Source of the DNA: Symsagittifera roscoffensis | Lineage: Eukaryota > Xenacoelomorpha > Acoela > Convolutidae | DNA: 64,000 bases | NCBI RefSeq assembly: GCF_963678635.1 | Contig: NC_087065.1 | Location: 15,132,019-15,196,018 of the forward strand | Direction of reading: 5' to 3' | Part shown: piece by piece, positions 44,774 to 55,461 of the stretch | Layout of the letters: each line of letters starts with the position of its first letter | Numbering within the stretch: the first letter of the stretch is position 1 | The notes under the pieces: model-generated | Databases searched by the model: none | Told to the model about the DNA's origin: nothing | The model's input: the letters and a program-made list of their open reading frames with translations, nothing else | Program-made: the position numbers and the translations under genes

Positions 44774-45015
44774 TGTCATACCGCGGGGTATGATAACAGT
44801 TAATATTGAATCCGAACGGACTGGTAAATGACCAATAACATCAACTGATAACTCAAATAAAACAACCAGCTCGCAATGTCCTTATTTATGTTCTTACCAA
44901 CATATTGTGAGATTGCGCATTCGTAACAACATACAAAGTCAAGTCACGAGCTCAACGCAGTGAGCTAACATCAAAATAAAATACTCACTAATTTTGCCAA
45001 TACGGGCGGATGACA
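44774..45015 (-). repeat. Element C 3' LTR
   Basis: This 242-bp LTR has the terminal inverted hexamer TGTCAT/ATGACA. It matches 55,220-55,461 base for base in length with about 39 differences by eye. In element orientation this is the 3' LTR, preceded by a purine tract at 45,016-45,030. Confidence 0.92.
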
Positions 45016-45030
45016 TTCATCCCCCCCGTG
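45016..45030 (-). other. Polypurine tract of element C
   Basis: On the minus strand a G-run (acgggggggatgaa) abuts the 3' LTR. This is the expected position and composition for the plus-strand DNA primer of reverse transcription. Confidence 0.65.
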
Positions 45031-45910
45031 GAAAAATTAACACAAAGTAAGAGTGATTTGAGTCTTAGGTCCCAGCAGGACCGTAGTTTTTATGTCCCAT
45101 ATCTTGCTTATTCTGTGGGTTTTCTGCAGGGGACACCAAGTCGATGATCTCCATTGCCTGCATGGCCCCCAAAAAATTTACGCTGGCCTTGTACTCCGGT
45201 GATTTTAAAAAAATCTAACCTCTCAGATGAAGCTTCTTAAGCGGGTTTTGTATCGGGCGTTGAGATGTTTGATTCGATGTCGTGGCAATTCTTTGGTCTA
45301 CTGTCCGTGGGTGATTCGATTGAGAGTTGTTTTGCCGGTGATTGGATCATTTTTCCATTTATCGGGACCGCGTTCCCCAGTTTGGGACTGGGTTACCGTT
45401 GATTGTCTGGATCAAGACAACTTTCTTGCCGGCGGTAGTAGTTTGCGTCTTCCTGCGTTTTCTTTTTGTATACCCGCTCTGGTGATGGTGCGCCGTTTTC
45501 CGAAGTCTATGAGCCCGAGTCATCCGACAAGGCTGATGTGTCGCTCTTAAATTGCTTCTTTTGTGTGGTTTCCGCTGTGTTTGATTTCATATGGAGCTTC
45601 CATTCCCTTGTTGGTGTTCGTTGTGCTGGTTTTTCTGTTGTTTGCTTACCTGTAGCTTTTACTTTGATTGGACTGTCCTGTAACTCCCTCGAGTTAGCTT
45701 CAATTTTAGCCCCGTTATGTCCTCTCGGAACATAGGATGTTGTGGTGCGTTACGATCTTTAAAATCTAGAAAACGCAAACAAGGACATGTTCTCTGAGTG
45801 GATTTATATGGCACGTAGTCGCTAAGTCGTGACGGCCGGCATGGAGCGTAGATTAAAGGACTAAGAACAAACGCAACCCCACTAGATTTTTATGTTCTTG
45901 TTTGTCTTCA

Positions 45911-47119
45911 TTTTGATTTTACCCACGCTGTGTGTGGCGTGTCTGTTAAAATTTTTCCATCGGTTGTTTTGTCTTTTTGTTCAAACGTTTTTGGTTCTTT
46001 CACTTTCGTTGCCAAAATATTTTTTTTTCCGTGCTACTTGTTCTTTTCGTTTGTCAAAATTTGGTTCGGCCTGTTGCTTAATACCTTTGAATCTTACGTT
46101 TAATTTCTCTTTTTCAAGAGCTATTGCTCGCTTAGTATTCACACCTGTGATTGATGGTTGTGGGCTATCTTTAGCTGGTGTGTTTTGAATGATTGCAGGC
46201 TCCGTGATTCTTCTTTTTACCCTGATCTCGTCTTCCGACCACTTTCGAAGGTCGGACATTATTTCCGCTGGAATTGTAGGTTGCATCAGATTTTCCCATC
46301 TAAAAAGGAAGGCGTGTTCGGCGTTTTTCCCAAATTAAATTGTCCGGTGAACTATTTGTTGCTTTGTTTGAAAATGGGTTATTGACTTTTCTACCCATAT
46401 GCGCTTCAAATGGTGTTTTTTTTTGTTATTCCGCGTGGAGTTATATGTAACATTTTCCGACTGCTTCTTTTGAGTGATTCCATATGAAACTTCGTTCCCC
46501 TTGTTGGTGTTCGTTGTGCTGGTTTTCCCTTTGTTTGTTTTTCTGTAGGTTTTCTTTTTATCGGAATGGCCTGCATGGACCGTAGATATTTTGGAAATTT
46601 TGATCACTTAGCTATAGCAACTAGTATATACGCATCTCTATTTAGTAAATTTGGTACTGGTTCCGCAAAGTCTATTTGTAATTTCCGCAACATCCGAGGC
46701 TAAGTTGAACGGAGATTTGTTCGTGTCAATTCTCTTTACTCCCAGTCGTTGTTGATGTTTTTGTATCAAACTTTTTACCACAACTATGGACTTGCGGGAC
46801 TTGTGGTCATCGAGCGGAGCAAAAAAGAGTTTTATGTTTTTTTGATTTGCATAAAAACGTTTTAGTTTTAAAGCTCAAAAGGTTTGTGCCTGGTCGCATC
46901 TTAGCTTGCGTGGTTTTCTGTTATTTGATTTGTAACATTGCATAATTTTTAATGTGACATCCGCTGTCGTTTACGGAACTAAATTAGCTGTTGGAAATTT
47001 TGACCCTTTATCTATAGCAACTATTATATATGCAGCATCTTTATTTAGTTCATCCGGAAGAGGTCCGCAAAGTCTAATTGTACCTCTTCGTTAGGTTCGA
47101 CAACAGAATCCATTTGGAA
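45911..47119 (-). pseudogene. Integrase of element C, copy 1 (broken)
   Basis: This is the counterpart of 50,302-51,510 in the other duplicate. Core segments (RCDQAQTF; KSLIQKHQQRLGVKRI) and the C-terminal part are recognisable but broken by stops. The C-terminal frame, which is open in copy 2, is split here into 46,335-46,607 and 45,981-46,286, so copy 1 has acquired extra frame changes. Confidence 0.75.
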
Positions 47120-48559
47120 TGAGGGTTTTTCATTATTATTTCAAGTTTTTACCTTGCTCTGTACACTGTCGACATCGTTGTGTCATCAGCACAATTGATC
47201 AATGGATGTGGGGAAACCGGATGTGTTGACAGGGGTCTAGCATGGCGGCCGATTTGGGATTAGTGAGGTGCAAGCTATCGAGCACTGTCTGTCTAAGTTG
47301 ATTAGGGAGTATAATTCGGTCGTATATTGTCGTATATTGTACCAGTACTGACACTGACCGACTTTATTTTAGGGACTTCCGAGTCTCGCTTCTTTTCACG
47401 AAGTTAACGAGTGGGCGCATATTTTTGTCGTTTCGGATTGCCGGCAATGTAGCTGAATCCCAACGCTTGCAAAATTTTCCCGCACAGTGGGTTGCCTTCC
47501 TCGATTTCCATGTTTGATTCTTTTAGTATATCTCTTTTGTCTTGAATGATAGTTCGGTTTGCGTATCGGTGTTTTGAGTTTTTGGCTCCGTTTGTGTGGA
47601 TGATGATGTTTTAGTCTGGTCCTTTCTTCGTGATGTTGTGTTTACGTTGTCAGTATTTGTTTCCATGATCGATTTTTCACTCGTTTCCTCTTGACGTGTG
47701 CTGTTATCACTGAAAACGACATTTGGAAATGTGTTTTTTTTTTCAGCTGTTCGTTCGATGTTTTCTCTATCATCCTTGATTGTGGCTGGTGTTGGTGTAG
47801 CAACTGGATGGCTTTTATTTCCTTCATTCGTCCGTCTTCTATTCCATCGTGGATCTGAGAGGCTCTCCTCCCGATTGGATTCTCCTTGCCACACTTCTGT
47901 TCGATGACTGGTTCTGTTTCAATCTATGTTACTTTCGTTTTCCGCAAACCCCTTGCTATTGTTTTTATTAAGTGATTAACTATTTCTTTTTGCATCTGCC
48001 TTGTGGTTAATCATAATGGTGCAAAATTGACAAAATCGGTTTTCTTATTCAGTGTTTCAGTTTTTGACTGTATCTTGGAATAAATTGTGCGAATGATTGA
48101 GATTTTCTTGGGTTAATTGGCAGCTTGTGCGCTGTGTGAAATTTCTGGAATGCAATTGAGATTTGGATTGGCTTGTTTGCGTTCCTTCATTTTCCGCTTG
48201 TTTTTTGATCAGTCGTTTCGGTGCTCGATTTAAGAATAAGTTGTCAATCATCTTAAGATGAATTATGAATGAGTTGATTGATGCCACAACAAACTCCACA
48301 TCATACTCATTAGGTAATATTGCTAATCTAACTGGATTTCGGGACCTGTAGTCATTTTATTCCCCCCAAGAAAAACGTTTGATGTGAAAATTGAAAGGAA
48401 TTGTACCTCCGTTCCCAAACTATCATAGATAGTCTTTCTATGGCTTCTCTTTTTTTATTAGAGGAGTAGAGGTGTTGGGGCCTCGCTAACTATATTATAG
48501 AGGTGTCGGGCGCTCGCCTAGTCATTCGATTTGTTTGCACGCAAACCTATAATTGTCTA

Positions 48560-48900
48560 TAGAGATGGCGTATTTTCTTCATCGAACTTTTGTAAAACTT
48601 TCTGCAATGTGTTTTCCTCCAACGATACTTTGATAATAATTAGTATATCCTTAAGATGTGCGTATGTATTTTTGCAATTTGTTAGCGTGATATCGGTTGC
48701 TTTTTGTATTTCTGCCGGCATATCCGTGAGGCCATAAGAACCTGCTGGAAATTGGTAGCTTCCATGGCGTTTCTCCGAATGAGGCTAAAGTTGCACTGCT
48801 CTCGGGTTTGTCTATCCAAAGCGATTTGCGATCAGACAAATCGTAATTCAAGGGACGAGAAGAACAATTTTTCTTTTGTGTTAGAATTTATTTGTTTTTG
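48560..48900 (-). pseudogene. Reverse transcriptase fragment of element C, copy 1
   Basis: Homologous to 52,950-53,290. A palm-domain segment including a YGLTDMP-like block is readable on the minus strand with stops between pieces. The open frame 48,651-48,851 is a different, shifted frame of the same region. The catalytic box is degenerate, as in copy 2. Confidence 0.6.
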
Positions 48901-49192
48901 CAATGTTGTCAAGAAGTTGCTCTAAATATGGCAAAAAATGTTTGTTTTTCTGGAGGAACTTTTTAATTTTCTGCGAATCTAACGCCAGCTTACCGTTTGA
49001 TCTTTTTCAGCACGATCGGGCTGGTGAGTTGTTTATCTGAACGTTTGTCTAACGTCACAGTAATTTTCTGTTCTATAAACTTACTCAATTCTGTTTCAAC
49101 ACTTTCTTGAAGGTGAATCGGGATTCAGCGGCCATTTTGCTGGATAGGAGTCACGTCCGGAATAAACTGTGCTTTCATCACGTTTTTTTTCA

Positions 49193-49754
49193 TCACGTTT
49201 GAATAATTGCGTTAAGTTTTCCTTCATTCACTGTTTTATTTCTATGTTTGACTTCTCTCCCTCGTTTACATTGAGCGTTTGATTTTTTTTTTTGTTTTTT
49301 TTTTGTAATATTTTCTTTCCAATATGTGGTAGTAGCTTTCGACCGGTTATATTTGCTTTTTGATCGTCCACCGCAATAAATGGGGTTGATTAAATTGTCC
49401 AACCCCCGGATTCGAGCGCGACAATTAGCTGTGTTTTTGGTATAATCGTTTTTGCCTTGTAGCATGCCAAGTTTCAAGCGTCGTCCTCCGTGGGGATAAA
49501 TTTGAATATTGTTGAGCTGTCGTTTAGTTGCAGGCGACGTGCTGTTGTCTCGTTTAACAAGGACATAAGACTGCCAGAATCGGCGATAGCGAAATGAGAT
49601 TGCATTTTGTCTCACCGAGTTTTACCAAATGTCCAATTAAGTCTTCTTCATTGAATTTCGCTGACGTTTTGACTTCGATTACTTCAACAATTGCCATCTT
49701 GGAATTCTTATCTCTTTGAGTTTTTTCCCCCGTTCTGTGACGTAAACTCGGCAA
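49193..49754 (-). pseudogene. Protease and RT N-terminus of element C, copy 1
   Basis: Homologous to 53,485-54,117. The protease start and following linker are spread over frames 49,554-49,754 and 49,193-49,615. Copy 1 is cut at the duplication junction, so it is detached from Gag and could not be expressed as a Gag-Pol fusion. Confidence 0.6.
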
Positions 49755-50301
49755 ATCGGGACCGCGTTCCCCAGTTTGAGACTGGGTTACTGTTGATTGT
49801 CTGGGTCAACACGACTTTCTCGTCGGTGGTAGTAGTTTGCGTCTTCCTGCGTTTTCTTTTGGTTTACCCGCTCTGGTGATGGTGCGCCGTTTTCCGAAGT
49901 CTATGAGCCCGAGTCATCCGATAAGGCTGATGTGTCGCTCTTAAATTGCTTCTTTTGTGTCGTTTCCGCTGTGTTTGATTTCATATGGAGCTTCCATTCC
50001 CTTGTTGGTGTTCGTTGTGCTGGTTTTTCTGTTGTTTGCTTTCCTGTAGCTTTTATTTTGATTGGACTGTCCTGTAACTCCCTCGAGTTAGCTTCATTTG
50101 TAGCCCCGTTATGTCCTCTCGGAACATAGGATGTTGTGGTGCGTTAGGATCTTCAAAATCTAGAAAACGCAAACAAGGCCATGTTCTCTGAGTGGATTTA
50201 TATGGCACGTAGTCGCTAAGTCGTGACGGCCGGCATGGAGCGTAGATTAAAGGACTAAGAACAAACGCAACCCCATTAGATTTTTATGTTCTTGTTTGTC
50301 T

Positions 50302-51510
50302 TCATTTTGATTTTACCCACGCTGTGTGTGGCGTGTCTGTTAAAATTTTTGCATCGGTTGTTTTGTCTTTTTGTTCAAACGTTTTTGGTTCTTTCACTTT
50401 CGTTGCCAAAATTTCGTTTTTTTTCCGTGCTACTTGTTCTTTTCGTTTGTCAAAATTTGGTTCGGCCTGTTGCTTAATACCTTTGAATCTTACGTTTAAT
50501 TTCTCTTTTTCAAGAGCTATTGCTCGCTTAGTATTCACACCTGTGATTGATGGTTGTGGGCTATCTTTAGCTGGTGTGTGTTGAATGATTGCAGGCTCCG
50601 TGATTCTTCTTTTTACCCTGACCTCGTCTTCCGACCACTTTCGAAGGTCGGACATTATTTCCGCTGGAATTGTAGGTTGCATCAGGTTTTCCCATCTAAA
50701 AAGGCGTGTTTGGCGTTTTTCCCAAATTAAATTGTCTGGTGAACTATTTGTTGCTTTGTTTGAAAGTGGGTTATTGACTTTTCTACCCATATGCGCTTCA
50801 AATGGTGTTTTTTTTGTTATTCCGCGTGGAGTTATATGTAACATTTTCCGACTGCTTCTTTTGAGTGATTCCATATGAAACTTCGTTCCCCTTGTTGGTG
50901 TTCGTTTTGATGGTTTTCCCTTTGTTTGTTTTTCTGTAGGTTTTCTTTTTATCGGAATGGCCTGCATGGACCGTAGATATTTTGGAAATTTTGATCACTT
51001 TGCTATAGCAACTAGTATATACGCATCTCTATTTAGTAAATTTGGTACTGGTTCCGCAAAGTCTATTTGTAATTTCTGCAACATCCGAGGCTAAGTTGAA
51101 CGGAGATTTGTTCGTGTCAATTCTCTTTACTCCCAGTCGTTGTTGATGTTTTTGTATCAAACTTTTTACCACAACTATGGACTTGCGGGACTTGTGGTCA
51201 TCGAGCGGAGCAAAAAAGAGTTTTATGTTTTTTTGATTTGCATAAAAACGTTTTAGTTTTAAAGCTCAAAAGGTTTGTGCCTGGTCGCATCTTAGCTTGC
51301 GTGGTTTTCTGTTATTTGATTTGTAACATTGCATAATTTTTAATGTGACATCCGCTGTCATTTACGGAACTAAATTAGCTGTTGGAAATTTTGACCCTTT
51401 ATCTATAGCAACTATTATATATGCAGCATCTTTATTTAGTTCATCCGGAAGAGGTCCGCAAAGTCTAATTGTACCTCTTCGTTAGGTTCGACAACAGAAT
51501 CCATTTGGAA
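50302..51510 (-). pseudogene. Integrase of element C, copy 2 (broken, core half duplicated)
   Basis: From 51,510 downward the minus strand reads VQLDFA (first Asp), a frameshift, IIVAIDKGSKFPTA, then RCDQAQTF (second Asp) and APLDDHKSRKSIVVVKSL, where the catalytic Glu expected in a VVER-type motif is Lys. At 51,085-50,985 a second first-half segment appears (LQIDFAEPVPNLLNRDAY). The C-terminal region (50,302-50,967, 221 codons, open) includes KTPFEAHMGRK, a motif typical of gypsy integrase tails. Stops and shifts make it inactive. Confidence 0.8.
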
Positions 51511-52940
51511 TGAGGGTTTTTCATTATTATTTCAAGTTTTTACCTTGCTCTGTACACTGTCGACATCGTTGTGTCATCAGCACAATTGATCAATGGATGT
51601 GGGGAAACCGGATGTGTTGACAGGGGTCTAGCATGGCGGCCGATTTGGGATTAGTGAGGTGCAAGCTATCGAGCACTGTCTGTCTAAGTTGATTAGGGAG
51701 TATAATTCGGTCGTATATTGTCGTATATTGTACCAGTACTGACACTGACCGACTTTATTTTAGGGACTTCCGAGTCTCGCTTCCTTTCACGAAGTTAACG
51801 AGTGGGCGCATAGTTTTGTCGTTTCGGATTGCCGGCAATGTAGCTGAATCCCAACGCTTGCAAATTTTTCCCGCACAGTGGGTTGCCTTCCTCGATTTCC
51901 ATGTTTGATTCTTATAGTATATCTCTTTTGTCTCGATTGATAGTTCGGTTTGTGTATCGGTGTTTTGAGTTTTTGGCTCCGTTTGTGTGGATGATGATGT
52001 TTTAGTCTGGGCGTCTCTTCGTGATGTTGTGTTTACGTTGTCACTATTTGTTTCCATGAGCGATTTTTCACACGTTTTCTCTTGGCGTGTGCTGTTGTCA
52101 CTGAAAACGACATTTGGAAATGTGTTTTTTTTCAGCTGTTCATTCGATTTTTTCTGTATCATCCTTGATTGTGGCTGGTGTTGGTGTAGCAACTGGATGG
52201 CTTTTATTTCCTTCATATGTCCGTCATCTATTCCATCGTGGATCTGAGAGGCTCTCCTCCCGATTGGATTCTCCTTGCCACTCTTCTGTTCGATGACTGG
52301 TTCTGTTTCAATCTATGTTACTTTCGTTTTCCGCAAATCCCTTGTTATTATTTTTATTAAGTGATTAACCACTTTTTTTTGCATCTGCCTTGTGGTTGGT
52401 CATAATGGTGCAAAATTGACAAAATCGGTTTTCTTATTCAGTGTTTCAGTTTTTGACTGTATCTTGGAATAAATTGTGCGAATGATTGAGATTTTCTTGG
52501 GTTAATTGGCAGCTTGTGCGCTGTGTGAAATGTCTGGAATGCAATTGAGATTTGGGTTGGCTTGTTTGCGTTCCTTCATTTTCCGCTTGTTTTTTGATCA
52601 GTCGTTTCGGTGCTCGATTTAAGAATAAGTTGTCAATCATCTTAAGATGAATTATGAATGAGTTGATTGATGCCACAACAAACTCCACATCATACTCATT
52701 AGGTAATATTGCTAATCTAACTGGATTTCGGGACCTGTAGTCATTTTATTCCCCCCAAGAAAAACGTTTGATGTGAAAATTGAAAGGAATTGTACCTTCG
52801 TTCCCAAACTATCATAGATAGTCTTTCTATGGCTTCTCTTTTTTTATTAGAGGTGTAGAGGTGTTGGGGCCTCGCTAACTATATTATAGAGGTGTCGGGC
52901 GCTCGCCTAGCCATTCGATTTGTTTGCACGCAAACCTATA
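51511..52940 (-). pseudogene. RT-integrase connector of element C, copy 2
   Basis: The open stretch 51,755-52,216 contains TQTEP and TQTELS repeats in a polar sequence ending in a basic tail. RNase H should lie between about 52,300 and 52,940, but I could not identify its DEDD residues through the broken frames. The counterpart in copy 1 is 47,120-48,555. Nothing else is recognised. Confidence 0.45.
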
Positions 52941-52949
52941 ATTGTCTAT

Positions 52950-53640
52950 AGAGATGGCGTATTTTCTTCATCGAGCTTTTCTAAAACTTTCTGCAATGTA
53001 TTTTCCTCCAACGATACTTTGATAATAATTAGTATATCCTTAAGATGTGCGTATGTATTTTTGCAATTTGTTAGCGTGATATCGGTTGCTTTTTGTATTT
53101 CTGCCGGCATATCCGTGAGGCCATAAAAACCTGCTGGAAATTGGTAGCTTCCGTGGCGTTTCTCCGATTGAGGCTAAAGTTGCACTGCTCTCGGGTTTGT
53201 CTATCCAAAGGGATTTGCGATCAAACAAATCGTAATTCAAAGGACGAGAAGAACAATTTTTCTTTTGTGTTAGAATTTATTTGTTTTTGCAATGTTGTCA
53301 AGAAGTTGCTCTGAATATGGCAAAAAATGTTTGTTTTTCTGGAGGAACTTTTTAATTTTCTTCAAATCTAACGCCATTTTACCATTTGATCTTTTTCAGC
53401 ACGATCGGGCTGGTGAGTTGTTTATCTGAGCGTTTATCTAACGTCACAAAAACTTTCTGTTCTATAAACTTACTCAATTCTGTTTCAACATTTTCTTGAG
53501 GATGAATCGGGATTCAGCGGCCATTTTGCTGGATAGGAGTCACGTCCGGAATAAACTGTGCTTTCATCGAGTGGTTTTTTGCTCTTCCTATTGAATAATT
53601 GCGTTAAGTTTTCTCTCACCCACTGTTTTATTTCTATGTT
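52950..53640 (-). pseudogene. Reverse transcriptase of element C, copy 2 (broken)
   Basis: The RT is readable across several frames. The N-terminal part lies at about 53,640-53,400 (LTSPIVLKKIKW). The palm segment QQVFYGLTDMPAEIQKA is at about 53,140. The position of the active-site box reads AHLKDILIII, where a Y/F-L/V-D-D motif is expected, so one catalytic Asp is replaced by Lys. Several stops occur between these pieces. It belongs to the Ty3/gypsy type. Confidence 0.72.
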
Positions 53641-54117
53641 TGACTTCTCCCCCTCGTCCAAATTGAGCATTTGATTTTTTTGTGGTTTTTTTGTAATATT
53701 TTCATTCCAATATGTGGTAGTAGCTTTCGACCGGTTATATTTGCTTTTTGATCGTCCACCGCAATAAATGGTGTTGATTAAATTTGTACATCTCCCGGAT
53801 ACGAGCGCGATGATTAGCTGTCCTTTTGGTATAATCGTTTTCGCCTTGTAGCATGCCAAGTTTCAAACGTCCTCCTCCGTGGGGATAAATTTGAATATTG
53901 TTGAGCTGTCGTTTAGTTGCAGGCGACGTGCTGTTGTCTTGTTTAACAAGGACATAGGACTGCCAGAATCGGCGATAGCAAGTATGAGATAGCATTTTGT
54001 CTTGAGTCTTACCAAATGTTCAATTAAGTCTTCTTCATTGAATTTCGCTGACGTTTTGACTTCGAATACTTCAACGATTGCCATCTTGGAATTCTTATCT
54101 CTTTGAGTTTTTTCCAC
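53485..54117 (-). pseudogene. Aspartic protease and linker of element C, copy 2
   Basis: The minus-strand frame 53,863-54,117 contains ILAIADSGSPMSLL. The DSG triad after a hydrophobic strand is the active-site signature of retroviral-type proteases, which cut the Gag-Pol precursor. A following open frame (53,485-53,859, 124 codons) is the protease C-terminus and the linker into RT. A frame change separates the two. Confidence 0.75.
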
Positions 54118-54239
54118 CCGTTCTGTGACGTGAACTCGGCAAATGCAACTGCGTCATTTTCTTCTATACTTTGCGTTGGATCGTCATCTGCGATGGGTTG
54201 TTCTTCGTTGATAATTTGTAGGAAGTTGACTTTTGTCTC

Positions 54240-55200
54240 TTGCTTCACATTTTTTTTGTGAAACCTTAGGTTCGAATGTTTTTCCGCACTTGTAGCCTTG
54301 TTTTTGCTGCTGTTGTTCTCATTTTGTAACTTCCTGTTTTGATTTCGGCGTGGGTAATTTTGGTGTCCTTGTGTGTATCTGCCCTTATTTTTGATTGTTT
54401 TGTGGCAGGCTACTCCGGCCTCGAGGTTGATTGTAGCCTATTGTTTCTTGTCATCTGATGATGATGATCCGAATGGATTCTTTTCATAGTTTTTGCTATG
54501 TTCAATATCTGTACCACGTCTGATGGCGTATTCATATGCGTCCTGTGGTGATAGGGTAATTCCTCTAGTAATTCCTCTTCAATCTTATCATTATGCATGT
54601 TTGCGGTGAACATGTCCCGAACCCATTCGTCTCTGTGTTCTTCGCAGTCTGCTCTTGATGCGAAATCAACTAACTCAACGTGAAATTGCTCTAGCAACTC
54701 ATTTTTTTCTCTTTCCGACCAATAAAATGCGATAACTTTTTCTGTGACGTTAAAATCTTGCATTACTCGCATGAGCAATTTTGTCATTGTAGATTGTATG
54801 TCCGGTTATGGACATTTTTAAAGTACCTGTCTTGGTCCATCTGTGCTAGGCAGAGATACGAATATCTCTTCACCTAGGCATCTGCTTCTTCCCATGGTAC
54901 TGAATTAGATAAGAAGCCCTTTTCGCATTTAGGCATCGGTTTTCCCATCCGAAGCGTTTTTCTTGATTTCTGATTTCTTTGTATTTTCTTTGAGCGTCTG
55001 TTTCCCCCGTTGTTTCAACTTCTAAAACTGGTTCTGGCGGATCGACGAGTTCAAGTTTGTCTCGTAAAAAATTTCGAACATCGATCCCGTCCTTTGTGCT
55101 AATTGCCATTTCGACAATCGCGGCCCACTTGGACCATTCTAATGGCGGTTCCGCTGGAGCTTTTTCGCAAAAAGGAATAATGCTAGGTGGATTTTTTGTG
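54240..55200 (-). pseudogene. Gag of element C (broken)
   Basis: The minus-strand pieces are 54,870-55,109 (N-terminal, with RFGWENRCLNAKRASYLI) and 54,410-54,787 (capsid-like core, with DEWVRDMFTANMHNDKIEEE). Both are typical of gypsy Gag in composition and order. A zinc-knuckle remnant (YKCGKTFEPK) lies near 54,285. Stops between pieces break it. It lies outside the internal duplication, so only one copy exists. Confidence 0.75.
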
Positions 55201-55219
55201 AATCCTGCTGGCTAAGCCA

Positions 55220-55461
55220 TGTCATACCGCTGGATATAATAACTGTTAATATTGAATACGAACGGAATGGTAAGCGACAAATAACATCAACTGAGAACTC
55301 AAGAAAAACAACTAGTTCGGAATGCCTTTATTTACTATCCAACCAAAATTTTGTGATTTTGCGCATTCGTTACATCATACAAGGTCAACTGACCAGCTCA
55401 ACGCAGTGAGCTAAAATCAAAATAAATCAATCACTAACTTTGCCAATCCGGACGGATGACA
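55220..55461 (-). repeat. Element C 5' LTR
   Basis: This 242-bp LTR pairs with 44,774-45,015 and has the same TGTCAT/ATGACA termini. On the minus strand the internal sequence after it begins tggcttagccagcagg, a plausible primer-binding site position, though I cannot match it to a tRNA with confidence. Confidence 0.92.

Larger units (their letters stand above)
45361..49754. repeat. Internal tandem duplication of element C, copy 1
   Basis: Homology to 49,755-54,144 starts at atcggg (45,361 and 49,755). The offset is 4,394 at the start and about 4,389 further in. Copy 1 ends where copy 2 begins, at ctcggcaa/atcggg. The two copies differ by scattered substitutions and small indels, a few percent, clearly less than the LTR divergence. 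The unit covers protease end, RT, connector and integrase. Confidence 0.92.
49755..54144. repeat. Internal tandem duplication of element C, copy 2
   Basis: Second copy of the 4.39-kb unit, adjacent to Gag and the 5' LTR. It ends at ctcggcaaat (54,144), after which the original Gag sequence continues (gcaactgcg). The break has at most two or three bases of microhomology, consistent with end joining or replication slippage. Confidence 0.92.
44774..55461 (-). mobile_element. Retroelement C: gypsy-like LTR element with internal 4.4-kb duplication
   Basis: Two 242-bp LTRs bound the element, both starting TGTCAT and ending ATGACA. Flanking bases attcg (44,769-44,773) and atccg (55,462-55,466) look like a 5-bp target duplication with one change. 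Gag, protease, RT and integrase are encoded right to left on the minus strand, all disrupted. Without the internal duplication the element would be about 6.3 kb, typical for this class. LTR divergence of about 16% indicates an old insertion. Confidence 0.92.
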
